64,000 bases of DNA from Microbacterium sp. EYE_78. Lineage in GTDB: Bacteria; Actinomycetota; Actinomycetes; Actinomycetales; Microbacteriaceae. Below the pieces are notes generated by a model that saw only the letters and a program-made list of their open reading frames with translations, was not told the DNA's origin and searched no databases. The stretch lies in contig NZ_JAHXMY010000001.1 of NCBI RefSeq assembly GCF_023149035.1, positions 1,426,001-1,490,000 on the forward strand, in the 5' to 3' direction. Numbering within the stretch: the first letter of the stretch is position 1; every line of letters begins with the position of its first letter. Shown in pieces: positions 50,349 through 60,397 of the stretch. Position numbers and translations under genes: made by a program.

Positions 50349-51917
50349 GCGCGTCACGGACAGCGCCAGTTTCGGCGGCGCCGGGGCCTTCGGTGCGTTG
50401 AGGATGACGCCGACGTCCACACGGGACCCGGGTGTCAGATTCGCGACGCCCCACTCGGTGCCCTTGCAGACGACGCGCGCGCTCGCCGAGCCCGAGCCGG
50501 TGACGCTGCAGGACATGCCCCACGCGTTGTCGATCGTCGTCGCGCCCGGCGACGCCCACGACGCGGTCCAGCCGCGGACCGCCGGCCCGGATGACGCGGT
50601 GAGGGCGAGCGCGACCTGGTACTTGCCGTCCCACGCGCTCGGGATCGACATCGTCGCCGACACCCCGTTCGAGGACGCGCTCGACGTCGCACCGACCGAA
50701 GGATCGGGCGTGCTGCCCGGAGAGGAGGGCTGCGGGGAGGGCTGTGGTGCCGGCGCGGGCGCAGGGGCCGCGGGGTACGGCACCTTCTTCGGCGTCAGGA
50801 TGGACTTCAGCGCCGTCAGCTTGGTCTTCTCCCGCGTGAACCAGTCGTCCTTCAGGAGCCCACCGGTGTCACCGCTGTTCGGGTTGAACGACCAGTAGCT
50901 CCAGCTGATGCCCTTCGCCTTCATGTAGCGCGTCAGCTTCGCGAGCCACTGCTTGTCGGACGAGCTCTGCAGCTTGGTGCCGAACTCGCCGACGAACACT
51001 GGGGCGATCTTCTTCGAGACGATGAAGCCCCAGTTCTTCTCCCAGATGCGCCCGAGATTGTTCGGGTAGTCCTTCGTGTGGAACCACGCCTGGTCGTACA
51101 CCGACGACGGGTACTCGTGCGGCGAGTACACGACGCGGTTCTTGACCTTCAGCTTCACGGGCTTCTTCGCCACGCCGCGGAGGTTGCCGCCCCACCACGT
51201 CGAGCTGCCGTCCGGGCCGTACTGCACGCCCTCGACGATCATCAGCAGACGCGGATTCACCGTGTGGATCGCGTTGCCCGCACGCGTCGCCGCGGCCTGC
51301 CAGTCGCGCGCGCGGACACCGCAGCCCCAGCACGCGTTGCCGCGCGGCTCGTTGTGCAGGTCGAAGCCGACGACCGTGGGGTTGGCCTTGTAGCGCTTCG
51401 CGAGCATCTTCCAGTCGGAGATCCAGCGCGACTCGGAGTACTTCGCCGTGTACCACAGCTCGGACTGCGCGTCGGAGCCCGGGCGGTGCCGGTCGAGGAT
51501 CACGCGCAGCTTGTACTTTTTCGCGCCGGCGATGACGGCATCCATCACCTTCATCGGCGAGGCGCCGGCGAGCTTCGGGTTCAGTGCTGCGTTGATCGAG
51601 CCCGCCGACTTCTGCCGCAGGCACTCGTTCGAGAACGGCAGGCGGATGGTGTTGAACCCCATCCCGGCGATCTGCGCCAGGCCCTGATCGAGCGTGATCG
51701 ACCACAGGCCGTGCGGCGAGCACGTGTCGGTCTCCATCCCGAACCACGACGTCGCCTTGACCGTGAAGGTCTTGCCGGTCGAGGCATCCACGATCTTCGC
51801 TCCCGACGTGCGCAGCCAACCGGGCGATGCCGCCTCTGCGGGCGCCGCCGTTCCGACCACGCCGAGCGACGCCGCGAGCACCACTGCGGACACGACCGCG
51901 AGCACACGTCGCAGCAT
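50346..51917 (-). CDS. Secreted GH5 endoglucanase with CBM2-like C-terminus
   Basis: A 523-residue secreted protein. The signal peptide spans residues 1-29 (AEA-A). The GH5 domain runs over about 32-390, with catalytic acid Glu190 in FDLHNEPRG, nucleophile Glu311 in VGEFGTKL, MGFNTIRLPFS and VVYSPHEYP. A Pro/Ala/Ser linker (about 393-425) leads to a carbohydrate-binding tail with VRGWTASW and CSVTGSGSASARVVCKG, resembling CBM2 with a paired Cys. It would cut beta-1,4-glucan outside the cell. ATG 51917 has a GGGGG ribosome site about 8 nt upstream; an operator-like palindrome sits at the promoter. Confidence 0.9.
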   Translation of the reverse strand: MLRRVLAVVSAVVLAASLGVVGTAAPAEAASPGWLRTSGAKIVDASTGKTFTVKATSWFGMETDTCSPHGLWSITLDQGLAQIAGMGFNTIRLPFSNECLRQKSAGSINAALNPKLAGASPMKVMDAVIAGAKKYKLRVILDRHRPGSDAQSELWYTAKYSESRWISDWKMLAKRYKANPTVVGFDLHNEPRGNACWGCGVRARDWQAAATRAGNAIHTVNPRLLMIVEGVQYGPDGSSTWWGGNLRGVAKKPVKLKVKNRVVYSPHEYPSSVYDQAWFHTKDYPNNLGRIWEKNWGFIVSKKIAPVFVGEFGTKLQSSSDKQWLAKLTRYMKAKGISWSYWSFNPNSGDTGGLLKDDWFTREKTKLTALKSILTPKKVPYPAAPAPAPAPQPSPQPSSPGSTPDPSVGATSSASSNGVSATMSIPSAWDGKYQVALALTASSGPAVRGWTASWASPGATTIDNAWGMSCSVTGSGSASARVVCKGTEWGVANLTPGSRVDVGVILNAPKAPAPPKLALSVTR

Positions 51918-51955
51918 CGGAAAACCCCCGTCGAGAGCGGCAGAACGGCCGCGGA

Positions 51956-51972
51956 TGAACACTCGGTGTTCA
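51956..51972. promoter_or_regulatory. 17-bp perfect palindrome at the endoglucanase promoter
   Basis: TGAACACTCGGTGTTCA has 7-bp arms around TCG. On the minus strand a -10 TACCCT (51972-51977) directly precedes it, so the palindrome covers the transcription start. This is a classic place for repression of a secreted glucanase. It differs from the LexA box in arm spacing and from the known cellulose-regulator operators I recall. Confidence 0.7.
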
Positions 51973-52024
51973 GGGTACGGCACGCGCGCGCCCGCGTGTG
52001 CGCGAGGCCGAGCGCGCGCACGGC

Positions 52025-52030
52025 TACAGT
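52025..52030 (+). promoter_or_regulatory. -10 element TACAGT of coaA
   Basis: TACAGT is followed by 7 nt and ATG 52038 (leaderless). Confidence 0.5.
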
Positions 52031-52037
52031 TGGCGCA

Positions 52038-52985
52038 ATGTCCCCCGAAGAGACGCTGACGACGGTCGACTCGCTGTACCGCGAGATCGCCCGCGACGAG
52101 TGGGCGCGGACCGCCGCCGGCATGGAGCAGCCGCTCACCGAGACCGAGGTCGTGCAGCTGCGCGGCATCGGCGACCGCCTCGACATCACCGAGGTGCGCG
52201 AGGTGTACCTGCCGCTGAGCCGGCTGCTCTCGCTGTACGCCTCGGCGACCAAACGCCTGGGCGCCGACACCGCCGAGTTCGTCGGCGAGGCGGATGCGAC
52301 GACGCCGTTCATCGTGGCCGTCGCCGGTTCGGTCGCGGTGGGCAAGTCGACCGTCGCGCGACTGCTGCGCGAGCTGATGAGCCGCTGGCCGGGCACGCCG
52401 AGGGTGGAGCTCGTCACCACCGACGGGTTCCTGTACCCCAACGCCGAGCTCGAGCGGCGGGGCATCATGGACCGGAAGGGCTTCCCCGAGTCCTACGACC
52501 GGCGCGCGCTCGTCGAGTTCCTCGTGAACGTGAAGTCCGGCGCCCCCGAGGTGCGTGCGCCGTACTACTCGCACATGCGGTACGACATCATCCCCGACGC
52601 CCAGGTCACCGTCCGGCGCCCCGACGTGATCATCGTCGAGGGGCTCAACGTCCTCGCCTCGGCGCCGAACCCGCACGACATCGCGGTCAGCGAGCTGTTC
52701 GACTTCTCGATCTACGTCGACGCCGAGGTCGACCACATCGCCCAGTGGTACGTGCACCGGTTCCTCGCGCTCCGCGAGGCCGCGTTCTCCAACCCGAACT
52801 CGTTCTTCAAAGTCTTCGCCGACATCTCCGACGAGGAAGCCGTCGAGCGAGCCCTCGGCTACTGGAACGACATCAACCTGCCGAACCTCCGCGAGAACGT
52901 CGAGCCGACGCGCCACCGGGCCAAGCTCGTGCTCCGCAAGGCCGCCGACCACACCGTCGAGACGGTGCTGCTGCGCAAGCTCTGA
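52038..52985 (+). CDS. coaA: Type I pantothenate kinase
   Basis: A 315-residue P-loop kinase for the first step of coenzyme A synthesis, pantothenate phosphorylation. It has Walker A GSVAVGKSTVARLL near residue 98, TTDGFLYPNAELERRGIMDRKGFPESYD with the catalytic Asp, and PDVIIVEGLNVL and YVDAEVDHIAQWYVHRFL, all standard. Single gene with its own leaderless promoter, divergent from the endoglucanase and convergent with the VanZ-like gene. Confidence 0.95.
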   Translation: MSPEETLTTVDSLYREIARDEWARTAAGMEQPLTETEVVQLRGIGDRLDITEVREVYLPLSRLLSLYASATKRLGADTAEFVGEADATTPFIVAVAGSVAVGKSTVARLLRELMSRWPGTPRVELVTTDGFLYPNAELERRGIMDRKGFPESYDRRALVEFLVNVKSGAPEVRAPYYSHMRYDIIPDAQVTVRRPDVIIVEGLNVLASAPNPHDIAVSELFDFSIYVDAEVDHIAQWYVHRFLALREAAFSNPNSFFKVFADISDEEAVERALGYWNDINLPNLRENVEPTRHRAKLVLRKAADHTVETVLLRKL

Positions 52986-52991
52986 CGCGCC

Positions 52992-53495
52992 TCAGCGTCG
53001 ACGCCGGAACGCGGCGACCACCAGCATCCCGACAGCGGCACCGGTCAGGTTCGCGATGACATCGAGCACGCTCGGCACGCGCGCGTCGAGGAACGCCGCC
53101 TGTGCGCACTCGATCGTCACGGTCGCGACGAGCGCGACAGGCAGCACGAGGTCGCGCGCACCTCGCAGCACCGAGGGCAGCAGCAGCCCGAAGGGCACGA
53201 AGAGGAGCACGTTCGCCGCGAACTCCACCCGCTGACGGGTGATGACGGGAAGGCGCCGCGAGAGCGCGTCGATGAGCGGGGCGACCTCGGCATCCACTGG
53301 GGTCGGCCACAGCGCGATAGCGACGAGCACGGCGACGTACCCGCCGAGCAGCGCGCCGGGCGCGACCCGGCGGCGCCGCCCGATCGCGCCGGACGGCAGC
53401 GGAGGGCGCTGCGGCATCCCCCGTGGGGCGGGGCGCTGCGGGATGCCGGGCGGTGCGGGCCGCGGTGGTGCGGGTGTCGTCGACTCGTCGTGCAT
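52992..53495 (-). CDS. VanZ-like membrane protein
   Basis: A 167-residue protein with a Pro/Arg-rich cytosolic N-terminus (1-45) and four or five helices. The VanZ core is NVLLFVPFGLLLPSVL and ECAQAAFLDARVPSVLDVIANLTGAAVG. VanZ-like proteins occur widely without known activity; only the founding member affects teicoplanin resistance, so resistance should not be assumed. GGGGAGGG about 5 nt before the ATG supports the start. Confidence 0.85.
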   Translation of the reverse strand: MHDESTTPAPPRPAPPGIPQRPAPRGMPQRPPLPSGAIGRRRRVAPGALLGGYVAVLVAIALWPTPVDAEVAPLIDALSRRLPVITRQRVEFAANVLLFVPFGLLLPSVLRGARDLVLPVALVATVTIECAQAAFLDARVPSVLDVIANLTGAAVGMLVVAAFRRRR

Positions 53496-53568
53496 CGGTC
53501 CCTCCCCGGTGGGGATGCTGCGGAAGCGGACGCGACGCTGCGGCGATGGGCGCCGAGTCTAGCGGGAC

Positions 53569-54075
53569 TCAGCGCGAGGGATAGGCCCCGAAGACCTGCG
53601 TATAGAAGGGGAGGCCCTTCGACGAGCACGCGACACCGATCCCGATGCGGTTGTACTTGCCGAGGATGTTCGCGCGGTGCCCCGGCGACTTCAGCCAGGC
53701 GGGCGTCACCTTCGCCGGCGTGTAGCCGAAGGCGACGTTCTCGGCGGCACGCACCCACCCCGGGGGGATCTGCTGCGCGTAGTTCGGGTTGTGGCTCATC
53801 CGGTTCGCGGCGGCCTGCTTGCCCGACCATGCGATCGCGACGCGCGACATGTTCGTGCTCAGGGTCATCGGCTTCTTGCCGGCGTTCTTGCGCGCGGTGT
53901 TCACCGCCGACAAAATGCGCTTCTGCACGGCGGACTGGGTCGCCCCGGTGCAGGAGGTCGAGACCGCGGCCGAGGCCGAGCTCGTCGGCGCGATGGGCAG
54001 CGTGGGGGCGAGTGTCAAGGCGAGCGCGAGCGCAGCGGTGGCCGCGATCGCTCGCCGCGAGGCGATGCGAGGCAT
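53569..54075 (-). CDS. Secreted CAP-domain (SCP-like) protein
   Basis: A 168-residue secreted protein with a signal peptide to about residue 36 (SASA-AV). The CAP domain follows: VNTARKNAGKKPMTLSTNMSRVAIAWSGKQAAANRMSHNPNYAQ, AAENVAFG, SPGHRANILGKYNRIGIGVA. The two His and Glu residues of the metal/cavity site are present in MSHN, AENV and PGHR. A Cys pair could form. Role unknown; bacterial CAP proteins are extracellular. GGAG lies before the ATG. Confidence 0.9.
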   Translation of the reverse strand: MPRIASRRAIAATAALALALTLAPTLPIAPTSSASAAVSTSCTGATQSAVQKRILSAVNTARKNAGKKPMTLSTNMSRVAIAWSGKQAAANRMSHNPNYAQQIPPGWVRAAENVAFGYTPAKVTPAWLKSPGHRANILGKYNRIGIGVACSSKGLPFYTQVFGAYPSR

Positions 54076-54228
54076 GGGGGAGCTCCGTACGGTGGGGGAC
54101 GCGGCGGGGGGACCGCGTTGCCGTCATGGATACCAAACCGGCGCCCGCTGCGCCAGTCGTGGCGATCGCTCCGACGCGCGCGACGCGCCCGGCGCAGGTG
54201 GGCGGGCGGAGTCCCAGCCGGGCGCACC

Positions 54229-54234
54229 TAGCAT
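54229..54234 (+). promoter_or_regulatory. -10 element TAGCAT of glmS
   Basis: TAGCAT is followed by 7 nt and ATG 54242 (leaderless). There is no room for a glmS ribozyme. Confidence 0.5.
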
Positions 54235-54241
54235 TGTCCCC

Positions 54242-56092
<1,851 letters not shown>

Positions 56093-56093
56093 G

Positions 56094-56834
56094 TCAGGCC
56101 GGGCTCCGGCCCGGGCCGTGCGCCGGGCGGTTGCCCGGCCCGAACGAGGCGTTCCGCGCCTCATCCACCCACGCGCGCAGCTGCCACGGCGCGAAGCGGA
56201 ACAGTCGGGCGACGTCGGCCTCGGCGTAGCCCGCCTCGATGACGGCCGCCACGGCGAACTCCCGCATGGTCGGGAATTCGCGACCTTCCAGCGGCCCGGA
56301 ACGCAGGTCGCGGAAACTCCGCGGAACCGGCGGCCCCGCTGCCGGCCGGCCGCCCTGCGCGGGCGAGCCGGCGCGTGCCGGACGCCCCGCCTGCGCCGCA
56401 GAATTCTCGTACTGCGCAGAGATGACGTACCCCGCCACCGGTCCGTGCGGTTCCGGCGCGGGCGGGGCAGCGGCCGGCTGCTGCGAGTGCGGGGCGTACG
56501 GTGCGTACGGCCACGGCTGCTGCACGGGTGCGGACTGCGCGGGGTGATGCTGAGGATGCGTCTGGGTCTGCGCCGGGTGGTGGTGCGACGGTGACGGATG
56601 CGGCGGCTGGGCCCACGCGTCCGGTGCCCCGGCATCCGGTTCCCATACGGCCGGCATCTCGAGCGGGTGGTACCCCGGAGGCGGTTCGGCGAGCAGATGC
56701 GCGTCGGGCCACAGCAGCGAGGCGTCCTCCGGGGCGACGCGGTCGTCCGGCGTGTAGTGCGGAGTGAGGCGGGGTTCGCCCGACGCGCTGTGCGGGTGTT
56801 GCTGGTGCGGGAGACCTTCTGCGGAGGTGCTCAT
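56094..56834 (-). CDS. His/Pro-rich protein with a helical C-terminal module, unknown
   Basis: A 246-residue protein. The first 150 residues are low-complexity, rich in His, Pro, Gln and Ala (HHHPAQTQTHPQHHPAQ). The last 65 form a compact-looking module, FRDLRSGPLEGREFPTMREFAVAAVIEAGYAEADVARLFRFAPWQLRAWVDEARN. Its helix pattern (EADVARLFRFAPWQLRAWV) resembles a winged or sigma-like helix-turn-helix. No signal peptide. ATG 56834 is chosen for GAAGAGGA about 8 nt upstream. The His cluster could bind metal. The family is not recognised. Confidence 0.55.
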   Translation of the reverse strand: MSTSAEGLPHQQHPHSASGEPRLTPHYTPDDRVAPEDASLLWPDAHLLAEPPPGYHPLEMPAVWEPDAGAPDAWAQPPHPSPSHHHPAQTQTHPQHHPAQSAPVQQPWPYAPYAPHSQQPAAAPPAPEPHGPVAGYVISAQYENSAAQAGRPARAGSPAQGGRPAAGPPVPRSFRDLRSGPLEGREFPTMREFAVAAVIEAGYAEADVARLFRFAPWQLRAWVDEARNASFGPGNRPAHGPGRSPA

Positions 56835-57105
56835 CGTGACGTCCTCTTCGGGTGAGGTGGTGTCAGACGTCGGGTCACGAAACGCGGATGCGGCGCACCG
56901 CACGCCCCCCGACGTCCGCCGCCCGGGTGGGTGACGGACTGCGCCGCTGAGGCCCACGATAGCCCTCGGGCACGCACGGCGTCATTCCCCCGTCGAGCGC
57001 GTGTCGATGTCCTCCGAAACACGACCGGCGAGAGAACGACATCCGACTCTGATAGACACGACCGGGGCGCGCGGACGACACCGCGTCGCCACGGAGGGGT
57101 GGACA
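56835..57105. other. Divergent intergenic region (271 bp)
   Basis: A minus-strand TATCGT near 56957 could drive the His/Pro-rich gene with a leader of over 100 nt. A plus-strand TAGACA near 57053 could drive ugd with a leader of about 45 nt. No gene is seen. Confidence 0.4.
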
Positions 57106-58416
57106 ATGCGACTTTCTGTCATCGGATGCGGCTACCTGGGCGCCGTGCACGCGGCCGCGATGGCATCGATCGGTCATGACGTCGTCGGCATCGACGTCGA
57201 CGAGCGAAAGATCGAGGCGCTGTCGGCCGGTGACGCCCCGTTCTTCGAACCCGGGCTGTCCGAGATCCTCCGCGCCGGCATCGACTCCGGGCGCCTCTCG
57301 TTCACGACCGACTTCGCAGCCGCCGCCGGGGCCGCAGTCCACTTCGTCGGCGTCGGCACCCCGCAGGTGAAGGGCGGCTACGCCGCGGACCTGACCTACG
57401 TCAATGCCGCTGTCGACGCGCTGCTCCCGCACCTGCGCGAGGGCGACATCGTCGCAGGCAAGTCGACCGTTCCGGTGGGCACCGCTGCGACCCTGGCCGG
57501 GCGGGTCACCGCGACCGGGGCGACGCTCGTCTGGAACCCGGAGTTCCTCCGCGAAGGCTTCGCCGTGAAGGACACGATCGACCCCGACCGCCTCGTCGCG
57601 GGCGTGCCCTCGGGCGAGGAGGGGGAGCGGGCGGCCGACGTCCTCCGCGAGGTCTACCACCCGTCGGTCGCGAAGGGGACGCCGTTCATCGTCACCGACT
57701 ACGCCACCGCCGAACTCGTCAAGGTGTCGGCCAACGCCTTCCTCGCGACGAAGATCAGCTTCATCAACGCGATGGCCGAGATCGCCGAAGTCGCGGGGGC
57801 CGACGTGACGCAGCTGGCTGATGCCATCGGACACGATGCGCGGATCGGGCGTCGCTTCCTCGGGGCGGGGATCGGGTTCGGCGGTGGCTGCCTGCCGAAG
57901 GACATCCGTGCCTTCTCGGCTCGAGCTGAGGAGCTCGGCCGCGGCGAGTCGGTCGCGTTCCTCCGCGAGATCGACGAGATCAACATGCGACGCCGCGACC
58001 GCGCTGTCGACCTGGTCGTGCAGGGCCTCGGCGGCAGTGTCTACGAGAAGAAGGTCACCGTGCTCGGCGCGGCGTTCAAGCCCTATTCGGACGACATCCG
58101 CGACTCCCCGGGTCTCGACGTCGCGGTGCGGCTGCACGGGCTCGGCGCCAGGGTCACCCTCACCGACCCCGAGGCGATCGACAACGCGCGCCGTCAACAT
58201 CCGCAGCTGACCTACGTCGCCGATCGAGACGAAGCGCTCACCGGCGCGGACGCCGTCATCCTCGTCACCGAGTGGGACGAGTACCGCCGCGAGCTCACGG
58301 CGGAGCACGCGGCATCCCTCGCGAACGGCAGGGTCATCGTGGACGGACGCAACGCGTTCGACCCCGCCGCGTGGCGCGCCGCCGGCTGGACCTACTACGG
58401 CATGGGGCGTCCCTGA
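57106..58416 (+). CDS. ugd: UDP-glucose 6-dehydrogenase
   Basis: A 436-residue NAD-dependent enzyme making UDP-glucuronate for polysaccharides. The start is RLSVIGCGYLGAVHAAAMASIGHDVVGIDVD; VGTPQ, GKSTVPVGTA and WNPEFLREGFAVKDT follow, then the active-site Cys in GGGCLPKDIRAF near 260, and FKPYSDDIRDSPGL. GGAGGGG about 7 nt before ATG 57106 sets the start. Not beside the glycan locus but could feed it. It sits between glmS and acpS, inside an otherwise conserved order. Confidence 0.93.
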   Translation: MRLSVIGCGYLGAVHAAAMASIGHDVVGIDVDERKIEALSAGDAPFFEPGLSEILRAGIDSGRLSFTTDFAAAAGAAVHFVGVGTPQVKGGYAADLTYVNAAVDALLPHLREGDIVAGKSTVPVGTAATLAGRVTATGATLVWNPEFLREGFAVKDTIDPDRLVAGVPSGEEGERAADVLREVYHPSVAKGTPFIVTDYATAELVKVSANAFLATKISFINAMAEIAEVAGADVTQLADAIGHDARIGRRFLGAGIGFGGGCLPKDIRAFSARAEELGRGESVAFLREIDEINMRRRDRAVDLVVQGLGGSVYEKKVTVLGAAFKPYSDDIRDSPGLDVAVRLHGLGARVTLTDPEAIDNARRQHPQLTYVADRDEALTGADAVILVTEWDEYRRELTAEHAASLANGRVIVDGRNAFDPAAWRAAGWTYYGMGRP

Positions 58417-58452
58417 CGCAGACGCCCGCGGTCCTCGCAGCCGGGGGTCGGG

Positions 58453-59283
58453 TCAGGGGCCCGACAGCGCCGACCCTGCCGCGATGAGCAGCAGCATCGA
58501 CGTGTTGTAGACGATGTGCACGAGGACCGCACCCCAGATGCGGCCGGTCAGCACCACCAGCAGGGAGCAGACGAGCCCGACCGCGCCCAGCGAGATCGAC
58601 TCGGTCAGCGGCAGGGAGCCGTCGATCGCGTGGATGAGGATGAACGTCGCCGTCGAGACGAGCACCGCTCCGAGCGCCGCGGCGAACGAGCCCGCGGCTC
58701 GTCGGAGGAGCGAATAGACGGCGACGAGGACGACGGTGCGGAAGAAGAACTCCTCGACCACCGGTGCGATCAGTCCGGACGGGATCGCATCCGTCAGGAG
58801 CCACGTCGGTGCGAGTCGCCCCTCGACGAGGGGACCGGTCGGGAAGGGCTGCGCGTCGGCATCCGTGACCCATCCCTGCAGCACCCGCAGGGCGATCCCG
58901 AGGGCGAGCCCCCAGATCAGATCGGTGCCGCGGAAGCGCAGCAGGCCGGCGGGACGGCCTCGGGTGAAGGCGTAGACGACCGGCACCAGCATGCCGACCC
59001 AGAGGGCCGCCGTCGAGGCGAGCGGTGCCCACGGTGACGACCACAGTGTGTCGATCAGCGACGCCGCGAGCACGCCGACGCCGAGGCCGACGAGCGCCAC
59101 CGACAGCACGAGCCCTTTCCACTGCCGCACGGCGGTGCCGCCGAGTCGCCAATCGGTGCGCCGACGGCGCCGGTGCCGGGGCCGAGGTGCGGACTGCTCG
59201 TCCGCCGCGTCGCCGGCGTCGTCGACGAGTCCGACGGCCGGGGACTCGTCGCTAAGCTGGGGCGGCGTGGGCTGATCCTGCAC
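58453..59283 (-). CDS. CPBP-family intramembrane metalloprotease
   Basis: A 276-residue membrane protein with an Arg-rich cytosolic N-terminus (PRPRHRRRRR near 30) and seven or eight helices. The CPBP active motifs are EEFFFRTVV (Glu-Glu-x3-Arg), a His in ILIHAIDG, and HIVYNTSM (His-x3-Asn). The family includes CaaX-like proteases and bacteriocin-immunity proteins; substrate unknown. GTG 59283 has TACGGT 6 nt upstream on the minus strand (leaderless). Divergent from the tyrosine phosphatase by 63 bp. Confidence 0.87.
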   Translation of the reverse strand: MQDQPTPPQLSDESPAVGLVDDAGDAADEQSAPRPRHRRRRRTDWRLGGTAVRQWKGLVLSVALVGLGVGVLAASLIDTLWSSPWAPLASTAALWVGMLVPVVYAFTRGRPAGLLRFRGTDLIWGLALGIALRVLQGWVTDADAQPFPTGPLVEGRLAPTWLLTDAIPSGLIAPVVEEFFFRTVVLVAVYSLLRRAAGSFAAALGAVLVSTATFILIHAIDGSLPLTESISLGAVGLVCSLLVVLTGRIWGAVLVHIVYNTSMLLLIAAGSALSGP

Positions 59284-59289
59284 GGGGCT

Positions 59290-59295
59290 ACCGTA
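59290..59295 (-). promoter_or_regulatory. -10 element TACGGT of the CPBP gene
   Basis: TACGGT lies 6 nt before GTG 59283. Confidence 0.5.
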
Positions 59296-59346
59296 CCGGC
59301 TCGCCCGTCGGCATCCGTCCTGCGTCCCACCCCGAAGGGCCTCTTC

Positions 59347-59934
59347 GTGATCCGCATCCTCACCGTCTGCACCGGCAACATCTGCCGCTCTCCGCTGGCC
59401 GCGCTCCTGCTCGCGCACCGGATGGCGGACATCGGCGTCGAGGCGACCAGTGCGGGCATCCGCGCCAGGGGAGGCGATCGGATGCCGGTCGAAGCCGTCG
59501 AGCTCGCGCTCGCCGAGGGCGTGCCCACCGATCTGCCGAATGCGCACGCGGCCCGCTACCTCACCGAAGCGCTGCTGCAGGACCCCGACCTGGTCCTCGC
59601 AATGGACCGCGATCACCGACGCGCGATCGTGGAACTCGCCCCCGGCAAACTGCGCGCGACCTTCACGATCCGTGAGTTCGAGCGTCTCGCCGCCGCGACC
59701 TCGGATGACGCGATCCGCGCCGGTGCCACCGGTGACAGCCCCGCCGAGCGGCTGCGCGGCGCACTCGCCGTCCTCGCCGGCCAGCGCGGACTCGTGCTGC
59801 CGCCGGCCGACCCCGCCGACGATGACGTCGTCGACCCCTACGGCCGCTCGCGCGAGACCTACGCCCGCTCCGGCGCGCAGTTGACGCCCGGCGTCGCAGC
59901 CGTCGAGCGGGTCGTCCGGCTCGCTGTCGGCTGA
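59347..59934 (+). CDS. Low-molecular-weight protein-tyrosine phosphatase
   Basis: A 195-residue enzyme with the P-loop VCTGNICRSPLA (Cys near residue 7, Arg near 13, C-x5-R) at the very N-terminus and the general-acid loop DPYGRSRETY near 160. Such Wzb-like enzymes remove phosphate from BY-kinases, so the tyrosine kinase at 13595 is the likeliest partner in this window (inference, 45 kb apart). Longer than the usual 150-160 residues because of an insertion near 110-150. GTG 59347 has GAAGGG about 8 nt upstream. Confidence 0.92.
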   Translation: MIRILTVCTGNICRSPLAALLLAHRMADIGVEATSAGIRARGGDRMPVEAVELALAEGVPTDLPNAHAARYLTEALLQDPDLVLAMDRDHRRAIVELAPGKLRATFTIREFERLAAATSDDAIRAGATGDSPAERLRGALAVLAGQRGLVLPPADPADDDVVDPYGRSRETYARSGAQLTPGVAAVERVVRLAVG

Positions 59935-60040
59935 CGCCCCCGTCACTACACCGGTGCGCCGCGAGGCTGACCCGCAGCGCGCGCCGATATCCTGGAGGGA
60001 TGCCGGGCGCACGCCCGAGTGCGCGGCGACAGGAGGCGGG

Positions 60041-60397
60041 ATGATCATCGGCATCGGTGTCGACCTCGTCGACATCCCGCGTTTCGAGCGCTCGATCGAA
60101 CGCACGCCGCGGCTGATGACCCGGCTGTTCACGGCATCCGAGCAGGGCCTCAAGCCGCACTCACTCGCCGCCCGCTACGCGGCGAAGGAGGCCCTCATCA
60201 AGGCGCTCGGCGGCTCGGACGGCGTCCACTGGACCGACATCGAGGTGGCCTCCGAGCCCTCCGGCCGGCCGGTGTTCGCCCTGTCGGGCGAGACCGCGAC
60301 CACCATCGCCGCCCGCGGCATCACCGCGGTCCACCTGTCGCTCTCGCACGATGCGGGGCTCGCGACCGCCTACGTGATCGCGGAGGGACGAGCATGA
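60041..60397 (+). CDS. acpS: Holo-[acyl-carrier-protein] synthase
   Basis: A 118-residue phosphopantetheinyl transferase. IIGIGVDLVDIPRFERS carries the Mg-binding Asp, and ARYAAKEALIKALG the Glu and Lys. It moves the CoA arm onto ACP for fatty-acid synthesis. AGGAGG lies 4 nt before ATG 60041. The gene opens a dense run; its stop overlaps alr (ATGA). Confidence 0.95.
   Translation: MIIGIGVDLVDIPRFERSIERTPRLMTRLFTASEQGLKPHSLAARYAAKEALIKALGGSDGVHWTDIEVASEPSGRPVFALSGETATTIAARGITAVHLSLSHDAGLATAYVIAEGRA

Noticed and set aside
52992..53495. Vancomycin/teicoplanin resistance gene
   Set aside because: VanZ-like proteins are widespread outside resistance clusters and no van ligase or dehydrogenase is near.
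54181..54241. glmS ribozyme
   Set aside because: The predicted start is at the ATG itself, leaving no leader; the ribozyme is also typical of Gram-positive low-GC bacteria.
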